Shown: piece after piece, positions 1 to 9,274 of the stretch
Position numbering within the stretch: the first letter of the stretch is position 1
Layout: each line of letters starts with the position of its first letter
From: Moorena producens 3L
Lineage (GTDB): Bacteria > Cyanobacteriota > Cyanobacteriia > Cyanobacteriales > Coleofasciculaceae
DNA length: 64,000 nt
Direction of reading: 5' to 3'
Assembly: GCF_000211815.1 (NCBI RefSeq)
Contig: NZ_GL890815.1
Location: 20,938-84,937, forward strand
Made by a program: the position numbers and the translations under genes
Notes under the pieces: model-generated
Seen by the model: the letters and a program-made list of their open reading frames with translations, nothing else
What the model was told of the DNA's origin: nothing
The model's database searches: none

Positions 1-36
1 TTTTGCCTTAAGTCCCTCAAACGTTGCTAATAGTTG

Positions 37-1596
37 CTATATCTCTATTAATTCTTTATCCATCAACTTAGGATTAGTATCAACTAACTGTCTTCCAATT
101 TCATCTCGGACAATTTGACGATATTCGAGAAAGTGTTCGTTGTGAGCGCATAGAGTAAGGTAATGTTCCCACACAGCTGGATTGTGCCTGAAAATACCAA
201 ATAAATGATGCCAGAATTTCCAGCGAGTACTGCGCTTAAACCCTTGACGCCAAATTACAGTCGCCAAAGCTTTCAAATCTACCAACTCTGGCATTTTGAA
301 TGGGGCTTTGCATTTAGGGGGGCCAAGCTTTAAGAAACATTTATAGGCACGGTCTATATAGCGTTCAGGTTCGTATAGCTTCCAGAATGCTTCGATATAT
401 TCTTGACTAATCTCTTCAATGGGACGAGTAGGAACAAAGTTCATTAAGGTGGTTTGATTGATATCTTTTTTAGTGTTATCTCGCAAACGCCCTTCTTTTT
501 CTAAACGATTCCACAGAGCAGTATTGGGTAACGCTTGTAACATGCCAAACATGGCTGTAGGGATAGCAGCCTGTTCAACAAAACTAATAATCCGGGAACC
601 TGCTCCTTGTTTCTCTCCATCAAAACCAATAATAAACCCTGCCATTGGTCGCAATCCCGCACGAATTATTTTATCTACATCATCCGTTAGAGAGCTGCGA
701 GTATTTTGGAATTTTTTGGTTAGTTTAAGGCTTTCTTCGTCCGGTGTTTCAATTCCTAAAAATACAGCATCAAAGTTAGACTCCACCATCAATTCCATCA
801 ATTCTGAATCCGCAGCTAGGTCTACAGATGCCTCAGTATTAAATCGAAAGGGATACTGATGCTCCTTCTGCCATACTTTTAGCTCTTTCAGAAGTAGCTT
901 AACGTTACGCTTATTCCCAATAAAATTGTCATCCACCATAAAGATACCACGCCGCCAGCCTAATTCATACAGATAATCCAATTCCTTGAGAAGCTGGGCT
1001 GGTTCCTTTGTTCTCGATTTGCGGCCATAGAGAATAATGATGTCGCAGAATTCGCACTGAAAAGGACATCCCCGCGAAAACTGCACTGACATTGAATCAT
1101 AGGCATCAAGCTCTAACAAATCATAGCGGGGAATTGGGGTTTGAGTGACATCGGGTTTCTCTGTAGTGCGAAACGTTCCACTAGTTTCCCCTCGCTGTAA
1201 AGCTTCTACAAACATCGGTAGGGTGATTTCTCCTTCATCTAGGATGAGAAAATCCACCCCTGCCTTCTTTCCTTCGTCTGGTAAAGAGGTAGGATAAGGT
1301 CCCCCAAATGCCACTAATTTACCACGTCGTTTGGCTTCTTTAATTTGGTTTAGGGCATCGGTTTTTTGGACAATCATTGCTGAGATTATCACCAGATCTG
1401 CCCATTCAAATTCTGCTTCGGTTACGTCTCGGATATTGCGGTCAACAAGTTTAAATTCCCAGTCTTGAGGTAATAATGCAGCAACAGTAATTAGACCTAA
1501 GGGTGGCAATAAAACTTTGCGATTAACTAATTCAAGGATTTTGTCATAAGACCAAAACGTTTTCGGAAATAAGGGATACAGTAATAAAACTCGCAT
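37..1596 (-). CDS. B12-binding radical SAM protein with DUF4070-like C-terminus
   Basis: 519 aa. The N-terminal ~140 residues resemble a cobalamin-binding Rossmann domain (LPPLGLITVAALLP, then LVDRNIRD and FGGPYPT). A radical SAM core follows, with the cluster motif CPFQCEFC (CxxxCxxC) near residue 176. The remaining ~200 residues look like the DUF4070 region found in B12-dependent radical SAM enzymes. The family transfers methyl groups or does other radical chemistry on unactivated carbons. Hopanoid 2-methylase HpnP has the same architecture and length, but cyanobacteria carry several paralogues, so the substrate is left open. The ATG start gives a canonical N-terminus (MRVLLLYPLFP). There is no obvious operon partner; the next gene is ~470 bp upstream. 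Family is confident, substrate is not. Confidence 0.85.
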   Translation of the reverse strand: MRVLLLYPLFPKTFWSYDKILELVNRKVLLPPLGLITVAALLPQDWEFKLVDRNIRDVTEAEFEWADLVIISAMIVQKTDALNQIKEAKRRGKLVAFGGPYPTSLPDEGKKAGVDFLILDEGEITLPMFVEALQRGETSGTFRTTEKPDVTQTPIPRYDLLELDAYDSMSVQFSRGCPFQCEFCDIIILYGRKSRTKEPAQLLKELDYLYELGWRRGIFMVDDNFIGNKRNVKLLLKELKVWQKEHQYPFRFNTEASVDLAADSELMELMVESNFDAVFLGIETPDEESLKLTKKFQNTRSSLTDDVDKIIRAGLRPMAGFIIGFDGEKQGAGSRIISFVEQAAIPTAMFGMLQALPNTALWNRLEKEGRLRDNTKKDINQTTLMNFVPTRPIEEISQEYIEAFWKLYEPERYIDRAYKCFLKLGPPKCKAPFKMPELVDLKALATVIWRQGFKRSTRWKFWHHLFGIFRHNPAVWEHYLTLCAHNEHFLEYRQIVRDEIGRQLVDTNPKLMDKELIEI

Positions 1597-2070
1597 TTAG
1601 AGAAATCCTCACACACGTGGCCATATAGCCTATAGCGATCTTACATCCTAATTAAGATTGCGATCAGCTATCAGTATTGAGCTATCAGTATTCAGCTATT
1701 AGCTTATGGGTTAGGTCACAGCGTCGAAGCCTGTGTCACGCTAGAAGCCTGTGCCACGCTACTTGAGGTGCTTTTGAAGAAAATGACCATGATAGCTGAC
1801 CACTGACCACTGTTCGCGTAGCGTGCGCGTAGCGCATATGCTTACTGGCTGAAGGGGTGTCCAGTTCTATTGAGCTCCCAACTTGGCTAAAAAATTATCA
1901 CTAAACAATGACAGGTAATTATAAACGGATGCCTAGGCTAAGTTCAAGTTAATCAATATAGTCTAGGGTTTAAATGACGGCTGCAATGATTCTCTACACC
2001 CCAAACCCAGTGCCAAGCTGGAGCTCTACACCCTTAGGAGCTAAAAAGGCTGCTTGTTACCCCCTGAGGT
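1597..2070. other. Intergenic region with GTAGCGT-type repeat
   Basis: No credible gene is seen in this gap. It contains AGCTATCAGTATT-like direct repeats (about 1670-1700), two near copies of a GCCTGTG.CACGCTA motif (about 1728-1760), and one copy of the interspersed motif GTTCGCGTAGCGTGCGCGTA (about 1813-1838), which recurs near 19.1 kb. It probably holds the promoter of the radical SAM gene. Confidence 0.6.
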
Positions 2071-2862
2071 TTAATCAGCTACTCTAGTAAGCCTGTCAAG
2101 AATTTGCATGATTGACAAATCCCGCAAGAAATCCTCTTTACTCTCGGTTTCAGAGCGGTTCGAGTCATCGCGGTTCCGGTCATCGCGGTTGATGTATGTG
2201 AGAATGCGATCGCATTCTGTGGTGCTAACTATACTACAACCCTGGGTCAGGAAACTATCCACTGAAGTACGTCTACCCTTATGATTATACAGAATTGACC
2301 CATAATTAAACCTTTGACCATTTGGATAGTAAAAAATAGACCCATAATTAAATCTTTTGACATTTGGATAGTAAAAAATAGACTCATAATTAAATCTTTT
2401 GACATTTGGATAGTAAAAAATAGATCCATAATTAAGCCTATTACCGTTTGGATAATACCAATTTGATCCCCATTTGGCTGTTTTACCATTTGGCCAGTAT
2501 AACGAAGACCTCTGATCTTGCCTAGGAAGTTTGCAGGTAACTTGTTTTAAACTTTCAATCATACCCAGAAAGCTTTTTGCCTCTTCTGTCATACTGGCTA
2601 GTTTGGCCATGACGGTCAGGTCGAAGCAATCTTGAGAAGAAGTTTGTAGTGACTCAATACTTGATGAACGTGGGTTACTATTTCCACAGTATTTATATTC
2701 TAGGGTAGCTAGATTATCGCTATCTAAGTTTTCGCTAATCGCCAAGCGACGCACAGCACGAATCTGGCCACATCGATTCGATTCAGCAGATACGTTATCG
2801 GTCCCTAAGCCAATAGTACATAGGGTCACGAGTGATAATAACACTCGAATCGGATATTTCAT
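2071..2862 (-). CDS. Secreted protein with 14-residue MORN-like repeats
   Basis: 263 aa from the ATG at 2862; a TTG three codons further upstream is less likely. Residues 1-26 form a Sec signal peptide (VLLSLVTLCTIGLGTDNVSA) with a plausible A-x-A-like cleavage site. Residues ~125-195 hold about five consecutive 14-residue units of the form S-I-F-Y-Y-P-N-x-x-R-F-N-Y-G. At DNA level this is a tandem ~42-bp repeat (about 2285-2470), several units being almost identical. The pattern resembles MORN or YwqK-type repeats (Y..NG...G) but is not a textbook match. The rest is unrecognised, with a polar C-terminus rich in R, D, S and E. It is probably exported. No function is assigned. Confidence 0.7.
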   Translation of the reverse strand: MKYPIRVLLSLVTLCTIGLGTDNVSAESNRCGQIRAVRRLAISENLDSDNLATLEYKYCGNSNPRSSSIESLQTSSQDCFDLTVMAKLASMTEEAKSFLGMIESLKQVTCKLPRQDQRSSLYWPNGKTAKWGSNWYYPNGNRLNYGSIFYYPNVKRFNYESIFYYPNVKRFNYGSIFYYPNGQRFNYGSILYNHKGRRTSVDSFLTQGCSIVSTTECDRILTYINRDDRNRDDSNRSETESKEDFLRDLSIMQILDRLTRVAD

Positions 2863-3612
2863 TGAGATCAATCTTCCTCAACACATCAATAGTCTGAACA
2901 GCCAGGATTATCAAATGCTGTAGCTTCTGGCTGACTACTACAGACGTTGCATGATATCAAAAGTTTCAGCATCGAAATAATCTTGGTCGCGATTCCAAGG
3001 TAAGCATGCAGGCGTCAGCTATTAGCTATCAGAAGTTATCTCTAGGTACTTATAGCAGTTCTCAATTGAGCTATCCTCACTATGAGGTACACAAGATTTT
3101 TTCCCTGTTCCCTAAAACCAAGGAATTTCTACCTCACCCAATTGAAAACTGCTTTCAGAAAATCCTGTTGCATAAAAAATTACCAAAAGGCTGAGAAGTA
3201 TATAGGGATGTGTCCAAGAGGCGCGACCCAAGAGGCGCGACCCCGTAATTTAATTCTTCAAGCGGAAAGCGCGCCTTAGGCAGTTTACCTGCCCATTGGA
3301 ACGCGCGCCTCCCCTGAACTTTTGCGAGAGGTCAAGGGTACTAAGTATGATGCTGGTATCAAGTGTTAATTCAATTGTTAGGTGCGCTTGACCCATTAAG
3401 AATTAAATTCGCCACGGGTCGCACCTGAAGTTAGCATAGATCATCCTCTCATAGTTCATTACCAGGACTTATGTCAAATCGGGTAACAAACGCAAATGCC
3501 CTTATATAGTATCGTGTGTTATCAACCCACCCTAGCGGCAGAGTTTATGGGTAAGTCCTGAGTAATTGACACAATTGACCGATTATTGCGGTAATCTGGA
3601 GTGACACGAAAC
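2863..3612. other. Intergenic region with interspersed hairpin repeats
   Basis: About 750 bp without a convincing gene; short ORFs here lack ribosome-binding sites and family features. It contains a doubled AAGAGGCGCGACCC motif (about 3214-3242), a GGAAAGCGCGCC...ACGCGCGCC inverted arrangement, and one copy of the interspersed element with arms GGTGCG...CGCACC around GAATTAAATTCGCC (about 3380-3428), which recurs at 46.1-46.6 kb. The last 100 bp probably hold the promoter of the FHA fusion gene. Confidence 0.6.
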
Positions 3613-5106
3613 ATGCTTAAAACTATACTTATCAACTCTCAAACCAACGAGTTACAGGAAAAAACTCTGAAACCGGAAACTGGGATTCAAGGTGAGTATC
3701 TTATTGGTCGTCACCCGAGTTGTGACCTAGTTCTGGATAGTCCTGTAGTGAGTCGTGTACATGCCAGAATCCTATGCCAAGGGAGAAAGTATTACTTTGC
3801 TGACCTCGGTAGCACCGATGGCTCTCGGATCAATAATGAGGAGATGGATGTTAACCAGAACTGGCTCCTGAGGGAACAGGATATTATCCGCATCGGTGAC
3901 TTTGTCCTGCTGGTCAAAGAACTACAGCTGTATGATTCTAACCAGGAACAGAAGCCAGTGGTAGATGACAATAGCACTGGGATGAAGCGGTGGACTAAGG
4001 GTAAGATTACTGTCCGCTGTATACAGATCATTGATCAGACCCATGATGTCAAGACCTTTCGCTTTGTCGCTGACCCGCCAATGTTGTTCAGCTACAAGCC
4101 AGGTCAGTTCGTCACTCTGGATTTGGATATTGATGGCAAAGCAGTTAAGCGTTCCTACTCCATCTCGTCAGCCCCCTCACGTCCTTATACTTTGGAAATT
4201 ACCGTCAAGCGAGTGCCAGCACCAGCGGATGCTCCTAATGTACCAGCGGGTTTGGTGTCTAACTGGTTGCACGACAACATCAAAGTTGGATCCGAGGTAA
4301 GATTAAATGGCCCAATGGGGAAATTTACCTGTGCTGACCATTCTGCTAATAAACTGCTGTTCATTTCAGCAGGTAGCGGGATTACTCCGATGATGTCCAT
4401 GTCTGAGTGGCTTTGTGACATTGGGGCTGATGTGGATGTGGTTTTTGTCCACAGCGCTCGTAGCCCAAAAGATATCATCTTCCGTCAGAAATTAGAGTTG
4501 ATGGCGGCTTTGCACCCCAACTTTAAGCCTGCTATTACCACCACTCGTCCAGAACTAGACCAAGCTTGGTGGGGTTATATCGGAAGACTTAATCAAGCCA
4601 TGCTGGAAGAGATGGCTCCTGATTTTCGCGATCGCATTATTTATGTCTGTGGTCCGAATCCCTTTATGGCAGGGGTGAAAGCCATGCTAGCCGGTCTAGA
4701 CTTCCCGATGGAGAACTACTATGAAGAGAGTTTTGGTGGCAAAAAGCCCTCAAAAAAGACAGCAGCAGCACCGACTCCTGAACCAGTCAAAGCAGAAGGT
4801 CGTCCTAAACTACAGTTAGTGAAATCACCATCAACCTGTTCAGAACCAACTGTAGTCTTTGCTAAGTCTGGGAAAGAAGTCACCTGTGATGCAGAGGATG
4901 TGATCCTAGATGTGGCGGAACAAGAAGGGGTGGCATTACCAAGCGGTTGCCGCATGGGAGCCTGTGGTGCTTGTAAGCAAAAGCTTCTAAAAGGGAAAGT
5001 AGAGTATGACGAGGAACCTGATGCTCTCGAAGAGGATGAACGGAAGGAAGGCATGATTTTGACTTGTGTGGCTCATCCTGTCGGACAAGTGGTAGTTAGC
5101 GCTTGA
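3613..5106 (+). CDS. FHA domain / ferredoxin-reductase-type flavoprotein / [2Fe-2S] ferredoxin fusion
   Basis: 497 aa from the ATG at 3613. A GTG at 3601 overlaps the likely Shine-Dalgarno GGAG (3598-3601), so the ATG is preferred. Domain order: FHA domain (roughly residues 25-105, with IGRHPSCDLVL, SRVHA and GSTDGSRIN); FAD-binding barrel with RSYSISSAPS; NAD(P)-binding domain with FISAGSGITPM and VCGPNPFM; a Pro/Lys/Ala linker; and a C-terminal plant-type ferredoxin with SGCRMGACGACK and LTCVAHP (Cx4CxxC...C). The last three parts match electron-transfer reductases such as Hcr or benzoate 1,2-dioxygenase reductase: NAD(P)H to FAD to 2Fe-2S. The FHA domain normally binds phosphothreonine, so location or partner choice may depend on phosphorylation. 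The electron acceptor is unknown. Confidence 0.88.
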   Translation: MLKTILINSQTNELQEKTLKPETGIQGEYLIGRHPSCDLVLDSPVVSRVHARILCQGRKYYFADLGSTDGSRINNEEMDVNQNWLLREQDIIRIGDFVLLVKELQLYDSNQEQKPVVDDNSTGMKRWTKGKITVRCIQIIDQTHDVKTFRFVADPPMLFSYKPGQFVTLDLDIDGKAVKRSYSISSAPSRPYTLEITVKRVPAPADAPNVPAGLVSNWLHDNIKVGSEVRLNGPMGKFTCADHSANKLLFISAGSGITPMMSMSEWLCDIGADVDVVFVHSARSPKDIIFRQKLELMAALHPNFKPAITTTRPELDQAWWGYIGRLNQAMLEEMAPDFRDRIIYVCGPNPFMAGVKAMLAGLDFPMENYYEESFGGKKPSKKTAAAPTPEPVKAEGRPKLQLVKSPSTCSEPTVVFAKSGKEVTCDAEDVILDVAEQEGVALPSGCRMGACGACKQKLLKGKVEYDEEPDALEEDERKEGMILTCVAHPVGQVVVSA

Positions 5107-5153
5107 GCTATAGCAGTTCTCAATTCGGTGAGGTACTTTCGTCCTAGGTTTTA

Positions 5154-5180
5154 GGGAGTCGGGAGTCGGGAGTCGGGAGT
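5154..5180. repeat. GGGAGTC heptamer tandem repeat
   Basis: About four copies of GGGAGTC lie 50 bp after the FHA-reductase stop codon. Heptamer STRR-type repeats are a known cyanobacterial genome feature; no function is implied. Confidence 0.8.
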
Positions 5181-5385
5181 ACCTTATACATTATCTGTCT
5201 TTTACAACAGTCATCTTTTCGCTTTTTGTCACATAACGTGAATAATTTTTGATTGGCGCACGTTGCATGTAGTTTGGCGTAACTTGCTAGTGAAATTTCC
5301 CCCTTCGTTAGTATAGGATCAAACTGAATCGACATTCAAGCATGAATTGTCATAGTCAAATAACAAAAATTAGTTTGAATCCAAA

Positions 5386-6201
5386 ATGAGTAAGACAATT
5401 TTAATTACAGGAGCAAGCAGCGGTATTGGAAAAGCAACTGCAAAATTGTTCCAGGAAAAAGGTTGGAACGTGGTTGCAACCATGAGAAGTCCAGAACAGG
5501 AAACAGAACTAACCACCCTTGATAATGTATTGGTGACAAGACTAGATGTTTTAGACCAAAATTCAATTACAAAAGCCATTCAGCTAGGTATTGAAAAGTT
5601 CGCTAAAATTGATGTTTTGGTAAATAATGCTGGTTATGGTGCTTTTGGCCCTTTAGAAGCAACCCCCAGGGAAAAGATAAAAAGACAATTTGATGTTAAT
5701 GTTATTGGGCTGTTAGATGTAACCAAAGCAATCCTACCCCATTTCAGACAAAATAAAGATGGTATATTAATTAATATTTCATCGATTGGTGGCAAAATGA
5801 CCTTTCCATTATTTTCATTATATAACGGGACTAAATTTGCTGTTGAGGGGATTTCCGAAGGTCTGAGTTTTGAAATGGAAGCAATTGGCTGCAAAGTGAA
5901 AATTATTGAGCCAGGCATTATCAACACTGATTTTGCTGGCCGCTCCCTTGATATGAGCAACGATGAAAGCCTAACTGAGTATCAAGAATTAATTGGTAAG
6001 CTGTTCAATTCGATGGAATCTTTCCCTGATCAGGCTTCTGAGCCTATTGTTGTCGCTAACGTGATTTATGAAGCAGCGACAGACGGCACTGATAAATTGC
6101 GATATACTGCTGGCGAAGATGCCAGGATGATGGTTGCTAATCGAAAAGAATTGGATGATAAGACGTTTATCCAAGGTATTAAAGAGCAATTTGGCATCTA
6201 G
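5386..6201 (+). CDS. Classical SDR-family NAD(P)-dependent oxidoreductase
   Basis: 271 aa, the usual classical SDR length. It carries the cofactor motif TGASSGIG (residues 8-15), NNAG (80-83), catalytic Ser in INISSIGG (~132) and YNGTK (Tyr146, Lys150), followed by PGIINTDF. The arginine in ATMRSPE after the second beta strand is compatible with NADP(H). The substrate cannot be read from sequence. The coding sequence is rather AT-rich (runs such as AATAAAGATGGTATATTAATTAAT) compared with gltX or uvrA, which hints at acquisition from another lineage, but this is not proof. No Shine-Dalgarno is obvious before the ATG. The downstream XRE gene is separated by 87 bp on the same strand. Confidence 0.9.
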   Translation: MSKTILITGASSGIGKATAKLFQEKGWNVVATMRSPEQETELTTLDNVLVTRLDVLDQNSITKAIQLGIEKFAKIDVLVNNAGYGAFGPLEATPREKIKRQFDVNVIGLLDVTKAILPHFRQNKDGILINISSIGGKMTFPLFSLYNGTKFAVEGISEGLSFEMEAIGCKVKIIEPGIINTDFAGRSLDMSNDESLTEYQELIGKLFNSMESFPDQASEPIVVANVIYEAATDGTDKLRYTAGEDARMMVANRKELDDKTFIQGIKEQFGI

Positions 6202-6288
6202 TTCAAATAGAGGGTTTATCCTGAAGGGGCGACGAAACAACCTGAAATGCTTGGTATGTAAAGTTGCGTAGGGATTGAGGTGGGAACC

Positions 6289-6852
6289 ATGATTAAAAAT
6301 CAAAGACAGTATGACTACAGCCAAGAATTAGTTCGTCAATTTGAATCTGACTTATCTGTTTATGACGCTCAAGATGAAGAGCTCAAAAAAAATGATTGTT
6401 GGTGGAAGATTAAGCGCGATTCATTACAAAGTCATCTTAATGCTTTAAAAACCGAAGTTGCTGAAGACGAAACCCTCATCAACCATGACAATCGTACTCC
6501 AATTGTTCTGAAACTTGATGATATTAAAAATCTCCCAAAACTTCTGCTCAAAGCTCGTATAGCTGCTAATCTAAGCCAAAAACAACTGGCGGATATCGCT
6601 GGTTTAACCGAGGGAAAAATCATAGACTATGAAGCTAAAGACTACCAAACAGCGAGCCTTATAGATTTTTTGTTTGTCCTTGATGCCCTGGATATTAAGC
6701 TCCAAAAAGGTGAGTTTTTAGTTCCTCTAGATACTCTCAGAATAACCCCAATTACCGCAGAAGAATTGATGGGTAATACATCTAGTGAAACCTCTCAATC
6801 AATTGGGTGCAATAGACTTAAACAGGATCAGAAATGGGTTACCAATCGGTAA
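6289..6852 (+). CDS. XRE-family helix-turn-helix regulator, antitoxin-like
   Basis: 187 aa from the ATG at 6289, preceded by GAGGTGGG; a GTG at 6280 lies inside that ribosome-binding site and is rejected. Residues ~1-65 (MIKNQRQYDYSQ onward) match the N-terminal helical segment seen in a widespread group of XRE regulators beginning M-I-x-N-x-R-Q-Y. The HTH is at about residues 83-140 (LLKARIAANLSQKQLADIAGL). These proteins often act as HigA-type antitoxins, but no HigB/RelE-like toxin gene is visible on either side, so this could be an orphan antitoxin or a plain repressor. The extreme C-terminus (from ~150) is low in conserved features. Confidence 0.75.
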   Translation: MIKNQRQYDYSQELVRQFESDLSVYDAQDEELKKNDCWWKIKRDSLQSHLNALKTEVAEDETLINHDNRTPIVLKLDDIKNLPKLLLKARIAANLSQKQLADIAGLTEGKIIDYEAKDYQTASLIDFLFVLDALDIKLQKGEFLVPLDTLRITPITAEELMGNTSSETSQSIGCNRLKQDQKWVTNR

Positions 6853-6877
6853 CCCATCAGTTACCTATCAGTTGGGA

Positions 6878-8326
6878 TCATGCAACCTGAAGCAATGACT
6901 CCTTCAAGCGAGTTTGGTCAAACCCTTGCTGATGAAGCAATACCCAGGATTCGATCAAATCAGGACCATTGACATCCCCAGTTAGTGCAGCACGAAGCGA
7001 TCGCATAACCAATCCTTTCTTGACCTTTTGCGCTTTTGTGACTTGGTTAATAATCTGCTTAGCTTCCTCTGGACTCAGCTGTTGGTAATTACCCAGTTGC
7101 TCAAGAATAGCTTGCACCACCTCACTAGCACCAGCTTTTTTCAGCTGCTCTACGGCCTGCTCAGTGTACTCAACTGACTCAGTAAAGAACATCCGAGTCA
7201 TCTCTACTGCTTCTGGCAAGCGAGTCAAACTTGGCCCAATCATAGCAGTCAACCGTTCCAGCCAAGGGCGATTTTCCACAGGATCACAGTTGTGCCCAGC
7301 ACTTTCCCAGTAGGGAATCAACAAGTCCACTAACTCAGATGCACTGATCTGGTGGATATATTGACTATTAATCCAATCCAGCTTAGCCCAGTCAAACTTT
7401 GCCCCAGCTGGGTTAACCCGTTCAAAACCGAACTTTTGAGCGGCTTGAGCCAAGGTAAAGATTTCCTGAGTGGAATCAGGGGGAGACCATCCCAGCAATG
7501 TCATATAATTAACCATCGCCTCAGGGGTAAAGCCCATGGCTTTGAAGTCAAAAATAGAGGTTACACCATCGCGCTTGGATAGCTTCCGTCCCTCATGGTT
7601 AAGAATCAGAGGTGTATGGGAAAATTCTGGGACTACACTCCCTAGGGCTTCATAGAGCAAAATCTGTTTAGCAGTATTAGCAATATGGTCTTCACCGCGA
7701 ATGACATGGGTAATCTGCATATCAATGTCATCCACCACCACAGCTAGGTTGTAGAGAGGCTGACCGATATCATTCTCTTGAGATGCCCTAGCAATCACCA
7801 TATCACCCCCAAGGTCACTCCCTTTCCAGGTGACTTTACCTCGGACTAGATCATTCCAGACAATCTCCCGGTCATTATCAATCATAAAGCGGATCACCGG
7901 CTTGCGCCCTTCCGCCTCAAATGCTGCTTGTTGTTCTGGTGTCAGATTTCGATGGCGATTGTCATAGCGGGGGGCTTCTTTTCTTGCCTTTTGAGCTTCC
8001 CGCAGTTGTTCTAGTTCCTCAGCTGTGGTGTAGCAGCGATAAGCCAATCCCTGGTCTAAGAGTTGTTGAATAGCAGCACTATAAAGGTCAAGACGTTGGG
8101 ATTGGAAAAATGGTCCTTCGTCCCACTCCAGTCCCAGCCAACTTAAACCATCGAGGATATTTTGGGTATATTCCTCTCGCGATCGCGTTTGGTCGGTGTC
8201 TTCAATGCGCAGAATAAACTTACCGCTGTGGCGACAGGCAAATAGCCAGTTAAATACAGCGGTTCTAGCGGTACCAATGTGTAAATTTCCGGTTGGACTT
8301 GGGGCAATACGGACTCTAACTGTCAC
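6878..8326 (-). CDS. gltX: Glutamyl-tRNA synthetase
   Basis: 482 aa class I aminoacyl-tRNA synthetase that charges tRNA-Glu (and often tRNA-Gln in cyanobacteria) with glutamate. This supplies translation and tetrapyrrole synthesis through glutamyl-tRNA. The HIGH signature appears as PSPTGNLHIGTA near residue 10 and the KMSKS signature as KLSKRDG near 240, with the RIEDTD motif at ~42. The C-terminal anticodon-binding helical domain is complete. The start is GTG at 8326, giving MTVRVRIAPSPTG, the expected N-terminus. Convergent with the XRE gene (26 bp apart). A tRNA-Asp gene lies 131 bp upstream on the same strand. Confidence 0.97.
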   Translation of the reverse strand: MTVRVRIAPSPTGNLHIGTARTAVFNWLFACRHSGKFILRIEDTDQTRSREEYTQNILDGLSWLGLEWDEGPFFQSQRLDLYSAAIQQLLDQGLAYRCYTTAEELEQLREAQKARKEAPRYDNRHRNLTPEQQAAFEAEGRKPVIRFMIDNDREIVWNDLVRGKVTWKGSDLGGDMVIARASQENDIGQPLYNLAVVVDDIDMQITHVIRGEDHIANTAKQILLYEALGSVVPEFSHTPLILNHEGRKLSKRDGVTSIFDFKAMGFTPEAMVNYMTLLGWSPPDSTQEIFTLAQAAQKFGFERVNPAGAKFDWAKLDWINSQYIHQISASELVDLLIPYWESAGHNCDPVENRPWLERLTAMIGPSLTRLPEAVEMTRMFFTESVEYTEQAVEQLKKAGASEVVQAILEQLGNYQQLSPEEAKQIINQVTKAQKVKKGLVMRSLRAALTGDVNGPDLIESWVLLHQQGFDQTRLKESLLQVA

Positions 8327-8456
8327 AGCTGATTGCTAAGAACCTAATTACTATAGTCTTTTCGTCTCTATTGTACCTGCAACAATCAACTACTCCGACT
8401 AGATCATCTTCAGGATCATCTTTAGGAGGAGTCGATAGTATCCTACATTTCTTCTA

Positions 8457-8530
8457 CGGGACTGACGGGGCTCGAACCCGCAACTTCCGCCGTGACAGGG
8501 CGGTGCTCTAACCAATTGAACTACAGTCCC
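8457..8530 (-). tRNA. tRNA-Asp (anticodon GTC)
   Basis: On the minus strand the 74-nt sequence folds as a cloverleaf: acceptor stem GGGACTG/CAGTCCC, D arm GTTC...GAGC, anticodon stem CCGCC/GGCGG with loop CTGTCAC (anticodon GTC), T arm GCGGG-TTCGAGC-CCCGT, and discriminator base G as expected for tRNA-Asp. CCA is not encoded. It is transcribed in the same direction as gltX. Confidence 0.96.
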
Positions 8531-8807
8531 AATCTCTGAACCATTTACTATTGTTATCTATGACTGGTGTATTTGTCAAGGCTTTTTTTGAAAAAACCGA
8601 AAAATACTTTGAGCAGTCACTTTAGAGCTCTGAGCTCTCAGCCGATTTGCCTTGAGCTTACCCTCGACCAATGACCGAAGGCTCAGTTTATGGCTGTGAT
8701 CAGTATAACCTATCCCAGGGCTTAAGCAATAGGGTGCGTGAATCAAGCACCCTAGGGCTCACTATTTTTTTTCAAGACCAAAAACCTTATTTACTACTAT
8801 GGCAGAA

Positions 8808-9071
8808 TCACCATTCTCTTTTGGTGTTGGAGACTTTTGAGATTAAGATTGCCTCTGAAGCTGTTCTGCTGAATGGATAAAATCGTTCCAGGCTAAGAAT
8901 TAATAGGAGCATCAAAACCTGTACTGGCCAAGGTGCCATAGCAAAACCAAATATTAGACAGACAATGGTACTGCCTACTCCCAATAGGCGAGGGATTTCG
9001 TGAGAGACTCTCCAAGATATCAAGATGCTCCCTAGGGCAGTTACCAAAAGAATTAGAAAAAGTGGAAGCAT
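8808..9071 (-). CDS. Small two-helix membrane protein
   Basis: 87 aa from the ATG at 9071; the ribosome-binding site AAGAGGTGA lies 5 nt upstream, which rules out the in-frame GTG nearer the 5' end. There are two or three hydrophobic segments: residues 2-19 (LPLFLILLVTALGSILIS) and about 33-62 (GVGSTIVCLIFGFAMAPWPVQ, then VLMLLLIL). The C-terminal ~25 residues are polar. No family is recognised. The strong translation signal and clean helices argue for a real gene. The opposite-strand ORF at 8671-8880 is treated as noise. Confidence 0.6.
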   Translation of the reverse strand: MLPLFLILLVTALGSILISWRVSHEIPRLLGVGSTIVCLIFGFAMAPWPVQVLMLLLILSLERFYPFSRTASEAILISKVSNTKREW

Positions 9072-9097
9072 ATTAATCACCTCTTATCAAATAAATT

Positions 9098-9166
9098 TTA
9101 GACCTCAATAAATTCTAGACCTCTAAATTCTAGACCTCTTAAAATTCTAGAGAGGGCTCCCCTCCA
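9098..9166. repeat. AATTCTAGACCTC short direct repeats
   Basis: Three to four imperfect copies of (A)AATTCTAGACCTCT lie between the small membrane protein and the RecB-like nuclease, ending in AATTCTAGAGAGG. No function is evident. Confidence 0.6.
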
Positions 9167-9274
9167 TCCAATGATGGCGAAAGCCCCCTTTAGATTTAAT
9201 TTAGCATCTACCTATACATTGTGTGTGTCAGCTAGATTACAAAATCTAATAACTTAATAAATTGTTGCATAACT

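Noticed and set aside
458..859. Plus-strand ORF of 133 codons inside the radical SAM gene
   Set aside because: Fully antisense to a well-supported gene, no ribosome site and no family features.
3006..3279. Two overlapping short ORFs before the FHA fusion gene
   Set aside because: No ribosome-binding site, composition of repeat translation, and overlap with interspersed repeats.
8671..8880. 69-codon plus-strand ORF near tRNA-Asp
   Set aside because: Overlaps the small membrane protein on the other strand, which has a much better ribosome site and hydrophobic pattern.
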